Source: Pseudonocardia xinjiangensis (GTDB taxonomy: Bacteria > Actinomycetota > Actinomycetes > Mycobacteriales > Pseudonocardiaceae). Taken from it: DNA of 64,000 bases. Location of the stretch: assembly GCF_012911925.1 (NCBI RefSeq), contig NZ_JAAXKY010000005.1, positions 41,048-105,047 on the forward strand, written 5' to 3'. A model generated the notes under the pieces. The model saw only the letters and a program-made list of their open reading frames with translations, was not told the origin of the DNA and did not search any database. Shown here piece by piece: positions 35,264 through 44,384 of this stretch (the stretch's first letter is position 1; the number at the start of each line of letters is the position of its first letter). The position numbers and the translations under genes are program-made.

Positions 35264-36346
35264 CTATCGGCCCGATCGAACGGCCATACCTGGACGATCC
35301 GCGGCACCGTCGGCCGTCAGGACGACCTTGAACGCCTCCCGGCGGTCGAACAGCTCGTAACCTCGCCGCGCGTCGGAGAGCGGCAACCGGTGCGAGATGA
35401 GCCGGGCGGGGTCGACGAGGCCGGACCGGACCAACCGCAGGGCCTCGGCGCGATGCCGGATCGGGTCGCCGACGATGAACCGGACGGTGAGCTCGCGGGT
35501 GAAGGCGAGGCCGCTCGGAAAGGGCATGGCCTCCGCGCTGTGCGCACCCACCGCGACAACCGTGGCCCGCGGCCCGGCGCTGCGCAGAGCGGACGCCAGC
35601 GCGGCGTCGGTGCCGACGGCCTCGAGCACCACGCCGGCGCCCCATCCGTCGGACGCCTTGTCCAAGCTGTCGCGCAGCTCGCCGGGGGTCACCGCATGCA
35701 TCCCCAGCGACGCTGCCTGGGCCCGTCTGACCGGATCCGGGTCGGACACGATCACCTCGCCAGCCCCGAGCGCCGATGCGCACATGGCTCCGAGCAACCC
35801 GACCGGCCCGGCACCGACCACCCCGACCACATCGCCGGAGCCGATGTCCGCGTCGACCACCGCGGCGTACGCGGTGGTGAGAACATCGCCGGCGAACAGC
35901 ACCTGCTCGTCGGTCAGGTCGTCCGGCGAACGCGCCAGAACGACATCGGCGAACGGGACGCGGACGTACTCCGCCTGGCCACCGGCGACCGGCGGCCCGA
36001 CCACGGTGGAGTAGCCGAAGATGCTGGCGTGCTCGCAGTGGTAGTGCCAGCCGCGCGCGCACCTCGCGCACCGCCCGCACGCCACCAGGTACGAGGCGAA
36101 CACCCGGTCCTCCACGGCGAACGGGACATCCGCGCCGGCCTCCACGACGACGCCCGCGAACTCGTGCCCGAGCACGGTCCCCGGCGCGAAGCCGGGCATC
36201 TCCCCCCGGTAGGGGTGGAGGTCCGATCCGCAGATCGCCGTCCGGGTGACCCGGACCACGGCGTCGCGGGGATGCAGCACCCGCGGCACCGGGAGCTCCG
36301 CCTCGACCTCCACCCGGCGCGGGCCCTGGAAGACGACGCCCTTCAT
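35264..36346 (-). CDS. Zinc-dependent alcohol dehydrogenase (MDR superfamily)
   Basis: 360 residues. Catalytic zinc ligands are in AICGSDLHPYRG and GHEFAGVV. The structural zinc cluster is CGRCARCARGWHYHC. The NAD(P)-binding loop is GVVGAGPVGLLGAM. The overall type is that of threonine/sorbitol dehydrogenase-like enzymes. It may oxidise a sugar hydroxyl or an amino-alcohol intermediate. Its ATG overlaps the end of the glycosidase-like gene upstream by 4 bases, and an 81-base gap separates it from the KAS III gene. Confidence 0.9.
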   Translation of the reverse strand: MKGVVFQGPRRVEVEAELPVPRVLHPRDAVVRVTRTAICGSDLHPYRGEMPGFAPGTVLGHEFAGVVVEAGADVPFAVEDRVFASYLVACGRCARCARGWHYHCEHASIFGYSTVVGPPVAGGQAEYVRVPFADVVLARSPDDLTDEQVLFAGDVLTTAYAAVVDADIGSGDVVGVVGAGPVGLLGAMCASALGAGEVIVSDPDPVRRAQAASLGMHAVTPGELRDSLDKASDGWGAGVVLEAVGTDAALASALRSAGPRATVVAVGAHSAEAMPFPSGLAFTRELTVRFIVGDPIRHRAEALRLVRSGLVDPARLISHRLPLSDARRGYELFDRREAFKVVLTADGAADRPGMAVRSGR

Positions 36347-38175
36347 CGGTCCTCCCGATCCGGAGGCACGTGCACGATCGTCCAGTCCTTGGCCGCCAGT
36401 TCGACCCGGACGGTCCCGCCGGACCAGCTGATCTCCGTATCGCTCGGCGTCGCGGCGTGGTTGACGACCACGAAGCGCCGGTCGTCGGCACCGTCGGCGG
36501 GCAGGATCTCCACGTCCGGATCAGGACAGTCCGCGACCGGCGCGATCCCTGCGACACCGGCGATGCGCCGGTAGAAGCACTCCCAGGCCGCGGCGGTCAG
36601 CCGTTCCGGCCGATCGAGCTGTGCCTCGAACGGCACATTGGTGAACAGGAACCGGCCGTCGCCCACCCGGTTCTGCAGCAGGCACGGCGAACCGTCCGGG
36701 TAGCGGCCGATCACCTCCGCGGTGGTGGGTCGCAGCGTGGTGGTCCGCGTCCGCGTCGCCGCCCAGTCGACCGCCCACTCGTCGGAGTCCCAGCGGAATG
36801 CCGACTTCCCGTCGCTCGGGGGCGAGTGGTCCACGATCTCCGCGCCCACCAGCGGCTCGCCGGGGAACCCGTGGAGATGGTCGCCCAGCGAGAAGTAGAC
36901 GGTGGCCCCCCGATCGCACACGGCACGCAGCTTCCGCAGATCGGGGAGCGTGACGTGGGCGACCGACGGACAGACCACGAGGTCGTAGCCGGCCAGGTCG
37001 TCGGCGACGATGTCGAAGTCGAGGTGCGCGCGCTTGAGAAGCAGGTAGGAGAAGAACGTCGCCACCGTCGCGACGCCGTTGTCCAGGTAGGACCGGCCCG
37101 CGGCGCGAACCCACTGCGGCAGGTACACCGCAACGGACGGCCGCGGCCGCCGCACCGCGAGCTCGGGTGCGGCACCGACGACTCTGCGGTAGTCCCGCAT
37201 CGCCGGCTTGGCCGAACCGTCGAGCCGATGCAGCCCCGCAAACCGTTCCATCGGGCGATCCGTATAGGGCTCGGCCTCCGAGGCGATGTCCTGCCAGCAC
37301 CAGACGAGGATCCCGGACGCGCCGTTGCCGATGGCCGAGGCGGCGGACGCCCGCAGGTACGCGGCCGCGGTCGCGTCGTCGACCCCGTAGCTGCCGAGCT
37401 CGTCCACGAAGGGGACGCCGTATGCGCAGGCGTACCGCACCAGGAACGATGTCAGGTTGGTCGCCTTGAACGAGAGCGTCGACTCGATCGACCCCGGCGC
37501 CCACACCGGGAATCCGTGGACGCCGATCAGGTCGAGTGCCGCACTGTTGTCGGCGCCGAAGGGGGACGGCCCGAGCACACCCGAGGCGTCGTTCGCCTGC
37601 ATCACGAGAACATCCGGCGCCTCGAGCCGCAGTACGGCGGCCAGCCGGGCCTGCCAGCCGGCGACCTCCGCCAGGGTCGACGCCGCCGCCTCGCCCGGGT
37701 CCACGCAGCCGATCTCGTCACCCAGATCGAAGGCCAGCAGGTTGTCGCACCCGCCCACCTCGCGGGCCACCGCCGTGGCGAACTCCTCCTCCAGAGCCAG
37801 CATGTCGCCGTCGCGCCACAGGCTTCTGCCCTCCCGCCAGGCAGGATCGATCAGCTGCCCGTTCATCCAGATGGTGAACAGCGAGACCACGCAGGCGAGA
37901 TCCGCCGCGGCGGCGGTGTCGACGACGTGGCGCAGGCGCCCGAGCATCTCCTTGTCGATACGTCCGGGCTCGGGCTCGAAGTCGCGCCAGAACACGAAGA
38001 ACCGCACCGTGTTCAGGCCCGCTCCGGCCATCCCGGCGAAGTCCTGAGCGATCGCTTCGGGGTCCCACTCGGTCCAGATCCGGCAGCCCGCTTCGGACGG
38101 GTGGTAGTCGACCCCCTGTGCGAGAAAGGGCTGACCGTCCCGGAACAGCCGGCCGCCACGGACGGTGAAGCTCAC
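36343..38175 (-). CDS. Glycoside-hydrolase-like (beta/alpha)8 protein, cytoplasmic
   Basis: 610 residues, ATG at 38173-38175. The N-terminal barrel resembles clan A cellulase/beta-galactosidase-type hydrolases: FLAQGVDYHPSEAGCRIWTE, NTVRFFVFWRDFEPEPG, acid/base Glu in AFDLGDEIG and a candidate nucleophile Glu in FVDELGSYG. A second domain (about 345-520) looks like the Rossmann-type domain of GH42 enzymes (DLAGYDLVVCPSVAHVTLPD), and a beta domain ends the protein. There is no signal peptide, so it acts inside the cell. It might trim or remodel a glycosylated intermediate. The presence inside a sugar-biosynthesis operon is unusual. Confidence 0.72.
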   Translation of the reverse strand: MSFTVRGGRLFRDGQPFLAQGVDYHPSEAGCRIWTEWDPEAIAQDFAGMAGAGLNTVRFFVFWRDFEPEPGRIDKEMLGRLRHVVDTAAAADLACVVSLFTIWMNGQLIDPAWREGRSLWRDGDMLALEEEFATAVAREVGGCDNLLAFDLGDEIGCVDPGEAAASTLAEVAGWQARLAAVLRLEAPDVLVMQANDASGVLGPSPFGADNSAALDLIGVHGFPVWAPGSIESTLSFKATNLTSFLVRYACAYGVPFVDELGSYGVDDATAAAYLRASAASAIGNGASGILVWCWQDIASEAEPYTDRPMERFAGLHRLDGSAKPAMRDYRRVVGAAPELAVRRPRPSVAVYLPQWVRAAGRSYLDNGVATVATFFSYLLLKRAHLDFDIVADDLAGYDLVVCPSVAHVTLPDLRKLRAVCDRGATVYFSLGDHLHGFPGEPLVGAEIVDHSPPSDGKSAFRWDSDEWAVDWAATRTRTTTLRPTTAEVIGRYPDGSPCLLQNRVGDGRFLFTNVPFEAQLDRPERLTAAAWECFYRRIAGVAGIAPVADCPDPDVEILPADGADDRRFVVVNHAATPSDTEISWSGGTVRVELAAKDWTIVHVPPDREDR

Positions 38176-39365
38176 GACGGCGACCTCTCCGAGGACCGGC
38201 TGATGCTCTCGGAGAGGCCGTCCACGACCAGTGCCACGTCGTCGTCGGTCATCAGGGCGTGCAGGGGCAGCGACAGCAGCCGGGGCGCGACCGCTTCGGT
38301 GACCGGCAACAGGTGTCGCACCGGGCCGAACCTCTCGCGGTAGAACGTGAAGTGATGGGTGGGCCGGTAGTGCACCGACGTCTGGATGCCTCGTTCCCGC
38401 AGCTCCGACCGCACGTCGGTGCGATCGACCCCGTCCGGGACCAGCACCGCCATGAGATGCCGTGCCGAGTCACCGTCGTAGTGCGCGAAGGGGGCGACGA
38501 CGCCGGGGACGGCGGCGAGGCGCTCCCGATAAGCCGCGGTGAGTGCCCCGCGACGCTCGCGATCGCGAGCGAGCTTCCCGAGCTGGACCCGGCCGATGGC
38601 CGACGCGATCTCGGTGGGCCGGTAGTTGAGACCGATGTCCGAGACGTCGTAGTCGGCGTCGCCGCTGCGCAGCCGGTCCCACGTGGAGGAGGAGAGGCAG
38701 TGCGACCGGGCGGAGCGGATCCGGTCCAGCAGCGCCGGGTCGCGCGCCACCACCATGCCGCCCTCCCCGGTGGTGAGGTTCTTGGTGGCGAAGAAGCTGA
38801 AGCAGCCGAGGTCCCCGATCGTGCCGAGCACGGCGCCTGCGGCCCGCACGACCGGTGCGTGGGCGGCGTCTTCGATCAACGCGACGCCGTACTCGTCGGC
38901 GAGCGCGGCGAGCGCCGCCAGATCGGCCGGATACCCGCCGTAGTGCATGGCGACGATGGCCTTCGTCCGCTCGGTGATCAGGCTGCGCACATCGGCGGGA
39001 TCGATCGTCGGATCGGTTTCCGACCGGATGTCGGCGAACACCGGCGTACCGCCCTGCAGAGCCACCATCGCGGCCGAGGCCACGAAACTGAGCGACGGCA
39101 CGATCACCTCGTCGCCGGGCCCGATGCCGAGGGCGAGGACCGCCAGATGCAGGGCTGCGGTCCCGCTGCTCACGGCCACCGCGGCCGGACATCCGAGCGC
39201 GTCGGCGAACTCGCTCTCGAACGCGCGGGTCTGCGGTCCCGGCGACAACCACCCCGAGCGCAGAACGTCCGACACCGCCTGGATCTCGTCGTCGTCGATG
39301 GTGTTGTCCGCGAGGTTGACCCGCCACTCGGGAACCGTCGTCGTCTGTGACATCGAGGTCTTCAT
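38172..39365 (-). CDS. DegT/DnrJ/EryC1/StrS-type sugar aminotransferase
   Basis: 397 residues; start ATG 39363-39365 (one base after the glycosyltransferase stop) or ATG 39351-39353. It has the class signature: SSGTAALHLAVLALGIGPGD, DAAH, and the PLP lysine in FFATKNLTTGEGGMVV. The C-terminal HFTFYRERFG region is typical. These enzymes aminate keto-sugars on nucleotide carriers. With the UDP-sugar dehydrogenase and the decarboxylase/epimerase in the same operon, a 4-amino-4-deoxy-pentose or related amino sugar is plausible, comparable to the CalS8/CalS9/CalS13 set of calicheamicin (from memory). Confidence 0.93.
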   Translation of the reverse strand: MKTSMSQTTTVPEWRVNLADNTIDDDEIQAVSDVLRSGWLSPGPQTRAFESEFADALGCPAAVAVSSGTAALHLAVLALGIGPGDEVIVPSLSFVASAAMVALQGGTPVFADIRSETDPTIDPADVRSLITERTKAIVAMHYGGYPADLAALAALADEYGVALIEDAAHAPVVRAAGAVLGTIGDLGCFSFFATKNLTTGEGGMVVARDPALLDRIRSARSHCLSSSTWDRLRSGDADYDVSDIGLNYRPTEIASAIGRVQLGKLARDRERRGALTAAYRERLAAVPGVVAPFAHYDGDSARHLMAVLVPDGVDRTDVRSELRERGIQTSVHYRPTHHFTFYRERFGPVRHLLPVTEAVAPRLLSLPLHALMTDDDVALVVDGLSESISRSSERSPS

Positions 39366-39366
39366 G

Positions 39367-40392
39367 TCAGTAACCGGCCTCCACGCTCTCGGCCACGCGG
39401 TCCCAGGTGAAGTTCTGCCGGACCCGGGCCTGCCCGGCCCGCCCCATCGCGGACCGGACCTCGTCGTCGGACAACAGGCGGACGAGTGCCTCGGCGATCT
39501 CCGCGGGCCGGGGCGCGACGATCAGGCCGTCGACGCCGTGCTCGACGACGCTGTCCGCTCCCACGAAGTCGCCGCTCACGACCGGTTTCCCGCACGCCCA
39601 CGCCTCGAGGAAGACCAGCGGGAACACGTCGGCGCTGCTCGGCAGGCACAACACGTCGGCGGCCGCGATCGCGTCGTGCTTGGTCTGCTCGTCCACCGCG
39701 CCGAGGTCGACGATCCGGGGGTCCGCGTGGGCGCGGAACGTCTCCGCCGCCGCCGGGTCGGTGTTCGGCCCGAGGAACACGAGGTGCGTATCCGGCAGCG
39801 TGCGCCAGACCAACGGCGCGGCCCGGAGCAGCTCGGCGTATCCCTTCGAGGGGATCCGCCGGCCGGCGAACACGACCGTGGGCCCGCGCAACCCCAGCCG
39901 ACGGCGGAGTCCGGCCGGATCCGGGCAGCCGTGCAGGTCGGGAGCGTGCGGAATCGGGCGGATCCGATCCGGGGCCGCGCCGAGTCCGGACAGCACCCGC
40001 GCCTCCGCCGAGGTCAGCACGTAGATGACCCGGGCCTGGCGGCACGCGATGCGCCCCAGCTCCGCGTCGGGCCACAGTTCCGGCGCGGTCGCGGGGGTCA
40101 GCGCCAACGGGGCGCCGCCGCGCCGGGCGACATCGAGCGCCATCGCCACGTACTCCGGCTTGGCGAGGTCGTAGGCGTGGACGACATCGGGCTGCCAGTC
40201 CCGCGCGAGGTCCCGATCGGACCGGAGGGACCGCACCGCCTCACCGTCCAGATCGGCCGGTGGCTGCGAGTCCGTGAGCGCGGTGACCGAGTGCCCGCGC
40301 CGGGCGAGGGACTCGCCCGTCCGCCACGCCATCCGCTCGGCGCCTGCCGGTGCGGACGGATAGCCGCCGAAGGTGATCAGAACCTCGCTCAT
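39367..40392 (-). CDS. Family 4 glycosyltransferase
   Basis: 341 residues, GT-B fold. The C-terminal donor-binding half shows VVFAGRRIPSKGYAELLRAA and the Glu-rich signature VFLEAWACGKPVVSGDFVGA. The N-terminal half has GAERMAWRTGESLARRGHSV. It is the only glycosyltransferase recognised in the cluster and would transfer the sugar made by the neighbouring genes to the aglycone. The stop is one base from the aminotransferase start and the gene overlaps the SDR gene by 4 bases. Confidence 0.9.
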   Translation of the reverse strand: MSEVLITFGGYPSAPAGAERMAWRTGESLARRGHSVTALTDSQPPADLDGEAVRSLRSDRDLARDWQPDVVHAYDLAKPEYVAMALDVARRGGAPLALTPATAPELWPDAELGRIACRQARVIYVLTSAEARVLSGLGAAPDRIRPIPHAPDLHGCPDPAGLRRRLGLRGPTVVFAGRRIPSKGYAELLRAAPLVWRTLPDTHLVFLGPNTDPAAAETFRAHADPRIVDLGAVDEQTKHDAIAAADVLCLPSSADVFPLVFLEAWACGKPVVSGDFVGADSVVEHGVDGLIVAPRPAEIAEALVRLLSDDEVRSAMGRAGQARVRQNFTWDRVAESVEAGY

Positions 40393-41375
40393 CGACCGTC
40401 CCGATCGGCATCCGTCCGCCGGTGGCGCGAGTACCAGTCGAAGGTCGCGCGCAGGCCGGTATCGAGATCGACCTTCGGCTCGTACCCGATGCGCCGCCGG
40501 AGCTCCGACAGCTCCGGAAGTCGGCGGTCGGGTGAGCCTGCGGGCGGGTCGTACACGGCGATCTCGGGCCGTGCCTGCGCCAGGGCCAGTACCCGGTCGG
40601 CGAGGTCCCGGATCTTGATCTCCTCACGGTCGTTCCCGATGTTCGCGATGACCGGATCGGCGGTGTCCAGGCGGACGAGGCCGATCGTCGCGTCGACCGC
40701 GTCGTCGATGTAGCAGAACGCCCTGGTCTGCGCGTCGCCGTGGATGTCGAACGGGTCGGCGCCGGACAGCGCGCGCTCGATGAACTCGGGAATCACGTGC
40801 GAGTAGCCCATCTGCGGGCCGTAGATGTTGTGGTACCGGCCGATCCGGACCCGGAACCGGGAGTCGCACTGCAGGAACAGGGTTTCCGACACGATCTTGC
40901 CGAGTGCGTAGGAGCCCCGCGGCGCCCGCGGCTCGGCGAGGACGAACGGCAGGTCCTCCGGGGACGGGAACGGGGCCAGGCCCATCCGCATGGCGCCGTC
41001 GGCGACCTCGCTCGTGGAACTGAGGAACAACGTCGCGGGCGAGGTGAGCCGGCACCAGTCGAGGAGATTCAGGGTGGCCAGCACGTTGGTGCGCAGCACA
41101 TGGCTCGGATTCTCGTTCGCCCGGCGTACGCCGACGACGGCCGCCAGGTGGTAGACGGTGTCGAAGTCGCCGTGCAGCAGCCCGGGCGGGATCGGCCTGG
41201 TCAGGTCGTGCTCGACCACGTCGGCCCGGCGCTGCCCCTCGGCGGGCCCGGCATCGGCGCGACCGCGGGAGAAGTCGTCCAGGACGACGACCTCGGCGCC
41301 GTCATCCAGCAGGCGGCGGGCCAGGTGCCGGCCGACGAACCCGGCGCCGCCGGTGATCAGAACGCGCTCAGCCAC
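40389..41375 (-). CDS. NAD-dependent sugar epimerase/dehydratase (UDP-glucuronate decarboxylase-like)
   Basis: 328 residues of extended SDR type: GGAGFVGRHLARRLLDDGAE for NAD, FLSSTSEVADG with the catalytic Ser/Thr, YALGKIVSE with the Tyr-x3-Lys pair, and GRYHNIYGPQMGYSHVIPEF. The group includes UDP-glucuronate decarboxylases, UDP-glucose 4-epimerases and 4,6-dehydratases. Because a UDP-sugar 6-dehydrogenase gene overlaps it, decarboxylation of UDP-glucuronate to a UDP-pentose is the favoured role. The exact reaction is not decided by sequence alone. Confidence 0.85.
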   Translation of the reverse strand: MAERVLITGGAGFVGRHLARRLLDDGAEVVVLDDFSRGRADAGPAEGQRRADVVEHDLTRPIPPGLLHGDFDTVYHLAAVVGVRRANENPSHVLRTNVLATLNLLDWCRLTSPATLFLSSTSEVADGAMRMGLAPFPSPEDLPFVLAEPRAPRGSYALGKIVSETLFLQCDSRFRVRIGRYHNIYGPQMGYSHVIPEFIERALSGADPFDIHGDAQTRAFCYIDDAVDATIGLVRLDTADPVIANIGNDREEIKIRDLADRVLALAQARPEIAVYDPPAGSPDRRLPELSELRRRIGYEPKVDLDTGLRATFDWYSRHRRTDADRDGR

Positions 41376-42675
41376 GGCCCAACCTCAGGTAGTCGACATC
41401 GGGCATCCCGGAGAGCTCGGAGTCGAGCAGGCCCCACATGTCGAAGACGATCGCCGGCTTGCGCATCCGCGCCCGCACGAACTCGGCGTCCAGCTCCCGG
41501 TAGCGCGGGTGGTCGACGAGCAGGATCAGCACGTCGGCGTCGGTCAACCCGTCGGCCAGGCTCGTCGGCTCACAACCCGTCCTCGCGATCCGGCTCGGGT
41601 CGACCACGAAATCGTGGCCGGCGAGCACGGCCACCCGGTCCCGCAGTGCCGCCGCCACCTCCACCGAAGCCGCGCCGCGCACGTCATCGGTCTCCGGATG
41701 CCCCTTGTAGGCGATGCCGCAGAGGAGGACCTTCGCGTCGGCGGGCGCCCGTCCCTGCGCCGCCAGGGCCTTCAGCACCGCGTCGACGACGTGTCCCGGC
41801 ACCCGCTCGTTGACCGCGCGCGCCGCCGCCACCATCGGCGGCCGGTACCCCGCCTCGGCGGCCGAGTACATGAGCAGGTACGGATCCTTGATCAGGCAGC
41901 TCCCGCCGACGAAGCCGGGCCGGGACAGGTCGGGCCGCGGATAGCGGAGGTTGGCGCCGGCGATCACCTCGTTCGCGTCGATGCCCAGCGCCGACGACAT
42001 CAGCGCGACCTCGTTGCCGAACCCGTAGATGAGATCGGTGTGCGCGTTGCACACCAGCTTCACCATCTCCGCGGCCTCCAGCGAGGAGACGATCACCTGG
42101 TCCGCCGCGACGGGTTTCAGCAGCCGGCAGGTCCGTTCGAGCGACCGGTCGTCGAGCGCGCCGATGATCTGGGGCAGCGACTCGATCTCCCGGAGCGCCT
42201 GCCCCTGGATGATCCGCTCCGGACACATGGCGAGCATCGGAGCGTCGACGTGGGCCTGCAGCAGCGGCAGCAGCGTGCGCCGGCAGGTGCCGACGGGCAC
42301 GGTGCTCCGGACGACGACCAGCGTCTCCGCCGACATGTGCCCCGCGATGTGCTCGGTGGCCGCGACGAGGTGGCGCAGATCGGGCTGCCCGGTGGCCGGG
42401 TCGATCGCGGTACCGACGCAGATGACGACCGCGCGCGGCGCCAGGTCGGGCAACCGGTCGGTCACGGTGAAACGTTGCGCCGGCACCGAGTTCAGCAGCT
42501 CCGTCAGTCCGGGTTCGACGAACCGGGGCCGGCCCGCCGCGAGGGCGGCGCGCACCTCGGGGTCGACGTCCACGCCGACCACTCGACGGCCGGACCGCGC
42601 CAGCGACAGCGCCAGCGGCAGCCCGACGTAGCCGAGGCCGACCACCGCGACGTAGTCGCCCATGGGCTCGGTCAT
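41368..42675 (-). CDS. Nucleotide-sugar 6-dehydrogenase (UDP-glucose/UDP-HexNAc type)
   Basis: 435 residues, ATG at 42673-42675 one base after the AMP-ligase stop. N-terminal NAD domain VAVVGLGYVGLPLALSLARS; central lysine and Asn region EAAEMVKLVCNAHTDLIYGF; catalytic Cys in GFVGGSCLIKDPYLL. It oxidises the sugar C6 alcohol to the uronate in two steps. Which sugar (glucose, GlcNAc or ManNAc) cannot be read with confidence. It feeds the SDR and aminotransferase that follow. Confidence 0.92.
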   Translation of the reverse strand: MTEPMGDYVAVVGLGYVGLPLALSLARSGRRVVGVDVDPEVRAALAAGRPRFVEPGLTELLNSVPAQRFTVTDRLPDLAPRAVVICVGTAIDPATGQPDLRHLVAATEHIAGHMSAETLVVVRSTVPVGTCRRTLLPLLQAHVDAPMLAMCPERIIQGQALREIESLPQIIGALDDRSLERTCRLLKPVAADQVIVSSLEAAEMVKLVCNAHTDLIYGFGNEVALMSSALGIDANEVIAGANLRYPRPDLSRPGFVGGSCLIKDPYLLMYSAAEAGYRPPMVAAARAVNERVPGHVVDAVLKALAAQGRAPADAKVLLCGIAYKGHPETDDVRGAASVEVAAALRDRVAVLAGHDFVVDPSRIARTGCEPTSLADGLTDADVLILLVDHPRYRELDAEFVRARMRKPAIVFDMWGLLDSELSGMPDVDYLRLGRG

Positions 42676-42676
42676 G

Positions 42677-44116
42677 TCATGCCCTTTCTCGGATGAGCCG
42701 CTGGACCGACACCTTCCCGAGCGCGGTCCTCGGCAGTTCGGAAACGACGTGCACGCGGTGCGGCACCTCGTACGGCATCAGCCGCGAGCGGCAGAACCTG
42801 AGCAGCTCCGCCACCCCGGTCGAGCCGGTGAGCACGACGGCCGCGTGGATCTCCTGCTCGTCACCCTCGGACTCGGCGCCGTAGACGGCGATCTCGGCGA
42901 CCTCGCGATGTTCGGCGATCACCCGCTCGATGCGTCGCGGGTTGATCTTCCGGCCGCCGACGTTGACGAAGGTGTTCTTGCGAGCGACGACGAACAGGTG
43001 GCCCCGCTCGTCGACGCGGACCAGGTCGCCGGTGTCGTAGAACCCGTCGCCTGCGTCGGGCGCCCCGGAGTCCAGGTAGCCGTCGAACATGGTCGCGGTA
43101 CGCACGAGGAGCCGGCCTGCGTCGTCGTGGGCCGTCGCATCGTCGGGGGCCATCCGCCAGTCGACGCCGGGTCCGAACCGGCCGACCGAGCCGTCCGGCC
43201 AGGGCTCCGTGCGGTCGTAGGTGCACGCGACCAGGCCTGTCTCGGTGCTGCCGTATATCTGGTGGATGCGGATGCCCAGCCGGTGCGCGGCCTTGGCCGC
43301 CACCCGCTCCGAGAGCGGCCCGCCCGACGACAGTGCGAGACGCAGGCTGCTCTCCTGGCGCTCGGCGCTGCTCGCCGAGGCGATGAGCTCGTATCCGAGC
43401 GGCGTGCTGAGCATGACGGTCGCGCCGTCGCGCAGACCCGCCAGCAGGACCCGGAGGTTGAATCGGGTGAGGGTCAGCAGGCGGGCACCGGAGACGAGCG
43501 CTGCCGCGAGCCCGCCGATGAGCCCGAACGAATGCGCGAGCGGAACCGTCACGAAGACGGTGTCGGTGCCGGTCAGTCCGTGGACGTCGCGGTAGATGTG
43601 GCCGCCCCGCACCACGTTGGCCACGCTGTGGCGGACGATCCGCTGCTCGCCCGTGGATCCCGAGGTGAGCTGATGGATCATCGACGCGCACCCGCCACGC
43701 GCCGGAGCCCCCGACGGGCCCGCGGTGAGGTCACCGAAGTCCAGGTAGGTGAGCCGGCCGGATGCGGTTGTCGCGAGCCCCTCCGGCCCGACCACGCACG
43801 AGGGCTCGGCCCGGAAGACCGCCGACTGTTCGTCGGCCAGGTAGGAGTTGGCCGATTCGACCAGCAGCACCTCGCGCGAGGCGATGGCCAGCCCGAGCAG
43901 CACGGTGATGCAGGCGATGCTGTTGTCCACGACGAGGACCACCGGTCCGGCACCGGCCGGGAGCCCGCGAGCCCGCCCGGCCACCGCCGACGCGGCGGCG
44001 CGCAGTTCCGCCCAGGTCGCCGACTCCCAGCCGGTCGGCGCGCCGGCGCTCACCGCCACTGCGTCCGGGGACCTCTCGGCATGCCGGTTGAGCAGGTCGA
44101 GTAGCGAAGGTTCCAT
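42677..44116 (-). CDS. ANL-superfamily acyl-adenylating ligase
   Basis: 479 residues, ATG at 44114-44116. The phosphate loop is HQLTSGSTGEQRIVRHS, where the usual PKG Lys is replaced by Arg-Ile. It also has QIYGSTETGLV, GDGFYDTGDLVR and the C-terminal Lys in LPRTALGKVSVQRL. The gene for a small carrier protein ends one base upstream of it, so it probably activates a carboxylic acid and loads that carrier. The acid could be a small aryl, fatty or amino acid; no specificity prediction is made. Confidence 0.88.
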   Translation of the reverse strand: MEPSLLDLLNRHAERSPDAVAVSAGAPTGWESATWAELRAAASAVAGRARGLPAGAGPVVLVVDNSIACITVLLGLAIASREVLLVESANSYLADEQSAVFRAEPSCVVGPEGLATTASGRLTYLDFGDLTAGPSGAPARGGCASMIHQLTSGSTGEQRIVRHSVANVVRGGHIYRDVHGLTGTDTVFVTVPLAHSFGLIGGLAAALVSGARLLTLTRFNLRVLLAGLRDGATVMLSTPLGYELIASASSAERQESSLRLALSSGGPLSERVAAKAAHRLGIRIHQIYGSTETGLVACTYDRTEPWPDGSVGRFGPGVDWRMAPDDATAHDDAGRLLVRTATMFDGYLDSGAPDAGDGFYDTGDLVRVDERGHLFVVARKNTFVNVGGRKINPRRIERVIAEHREVAEIAVYGAESEGDEQEIHAAVVLTGSTGVAELLRFCRSRLMPYEVPHRVHVVSELPRTALGKVSVQRLIRERA

Positions 44117-44117
44117 G

Positions 44118-44384
44118 TCAATACCTCCCGATCACGACCGCCAGCGCCTCCGGCGTACCGTCGTCGAACATCGCCAGCACGAGTTCTTCGTGCAGCCGCT
44201 CGGCCAGCGCAGAATCGTCCGGGCCGTAGCGGACGACGAGTTCGGACAGGATCTGCATGGCCCGGCCCGAGTCGCCGCCCGCGCCGAAGAAATCGTCGGT
44301 CGGGGCCAGCGGAGGGAGCGCCAGAACGTAACCCATGGACTTTCCTATGATCGTGACGAGAGCACTCGTTTCCGGCTCGGTCAT
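44118..44384 (-). CDS. Carrier protein (PCP/ACP)
   Basis: 88 residues, ATG at 44382-44384, overlapping the nucleotidyltransferase stop by 4 bases. The phosphopantetheine site is Ser39 in DDFFGAGGDSGRAMQILSEL, an NRPS-style thiolation motif, followed by a shortened helix pattern. It sits between the nucleotidyltransferase and the AMP ligase and is most likely loaded by the latter. It is a second free-standing carrier besides that at 31253-31516, so at least two off-line acyl units are made. Confidence 0.88.
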   Translation of the reverse strand: MTEPETSALVTIIGKSMGYVLALPPLAPTDDFFGAGGDSGRAMQILSELVVRYGPDDSALAERLHEELVLAMFDDGTPEALAVVIGRY

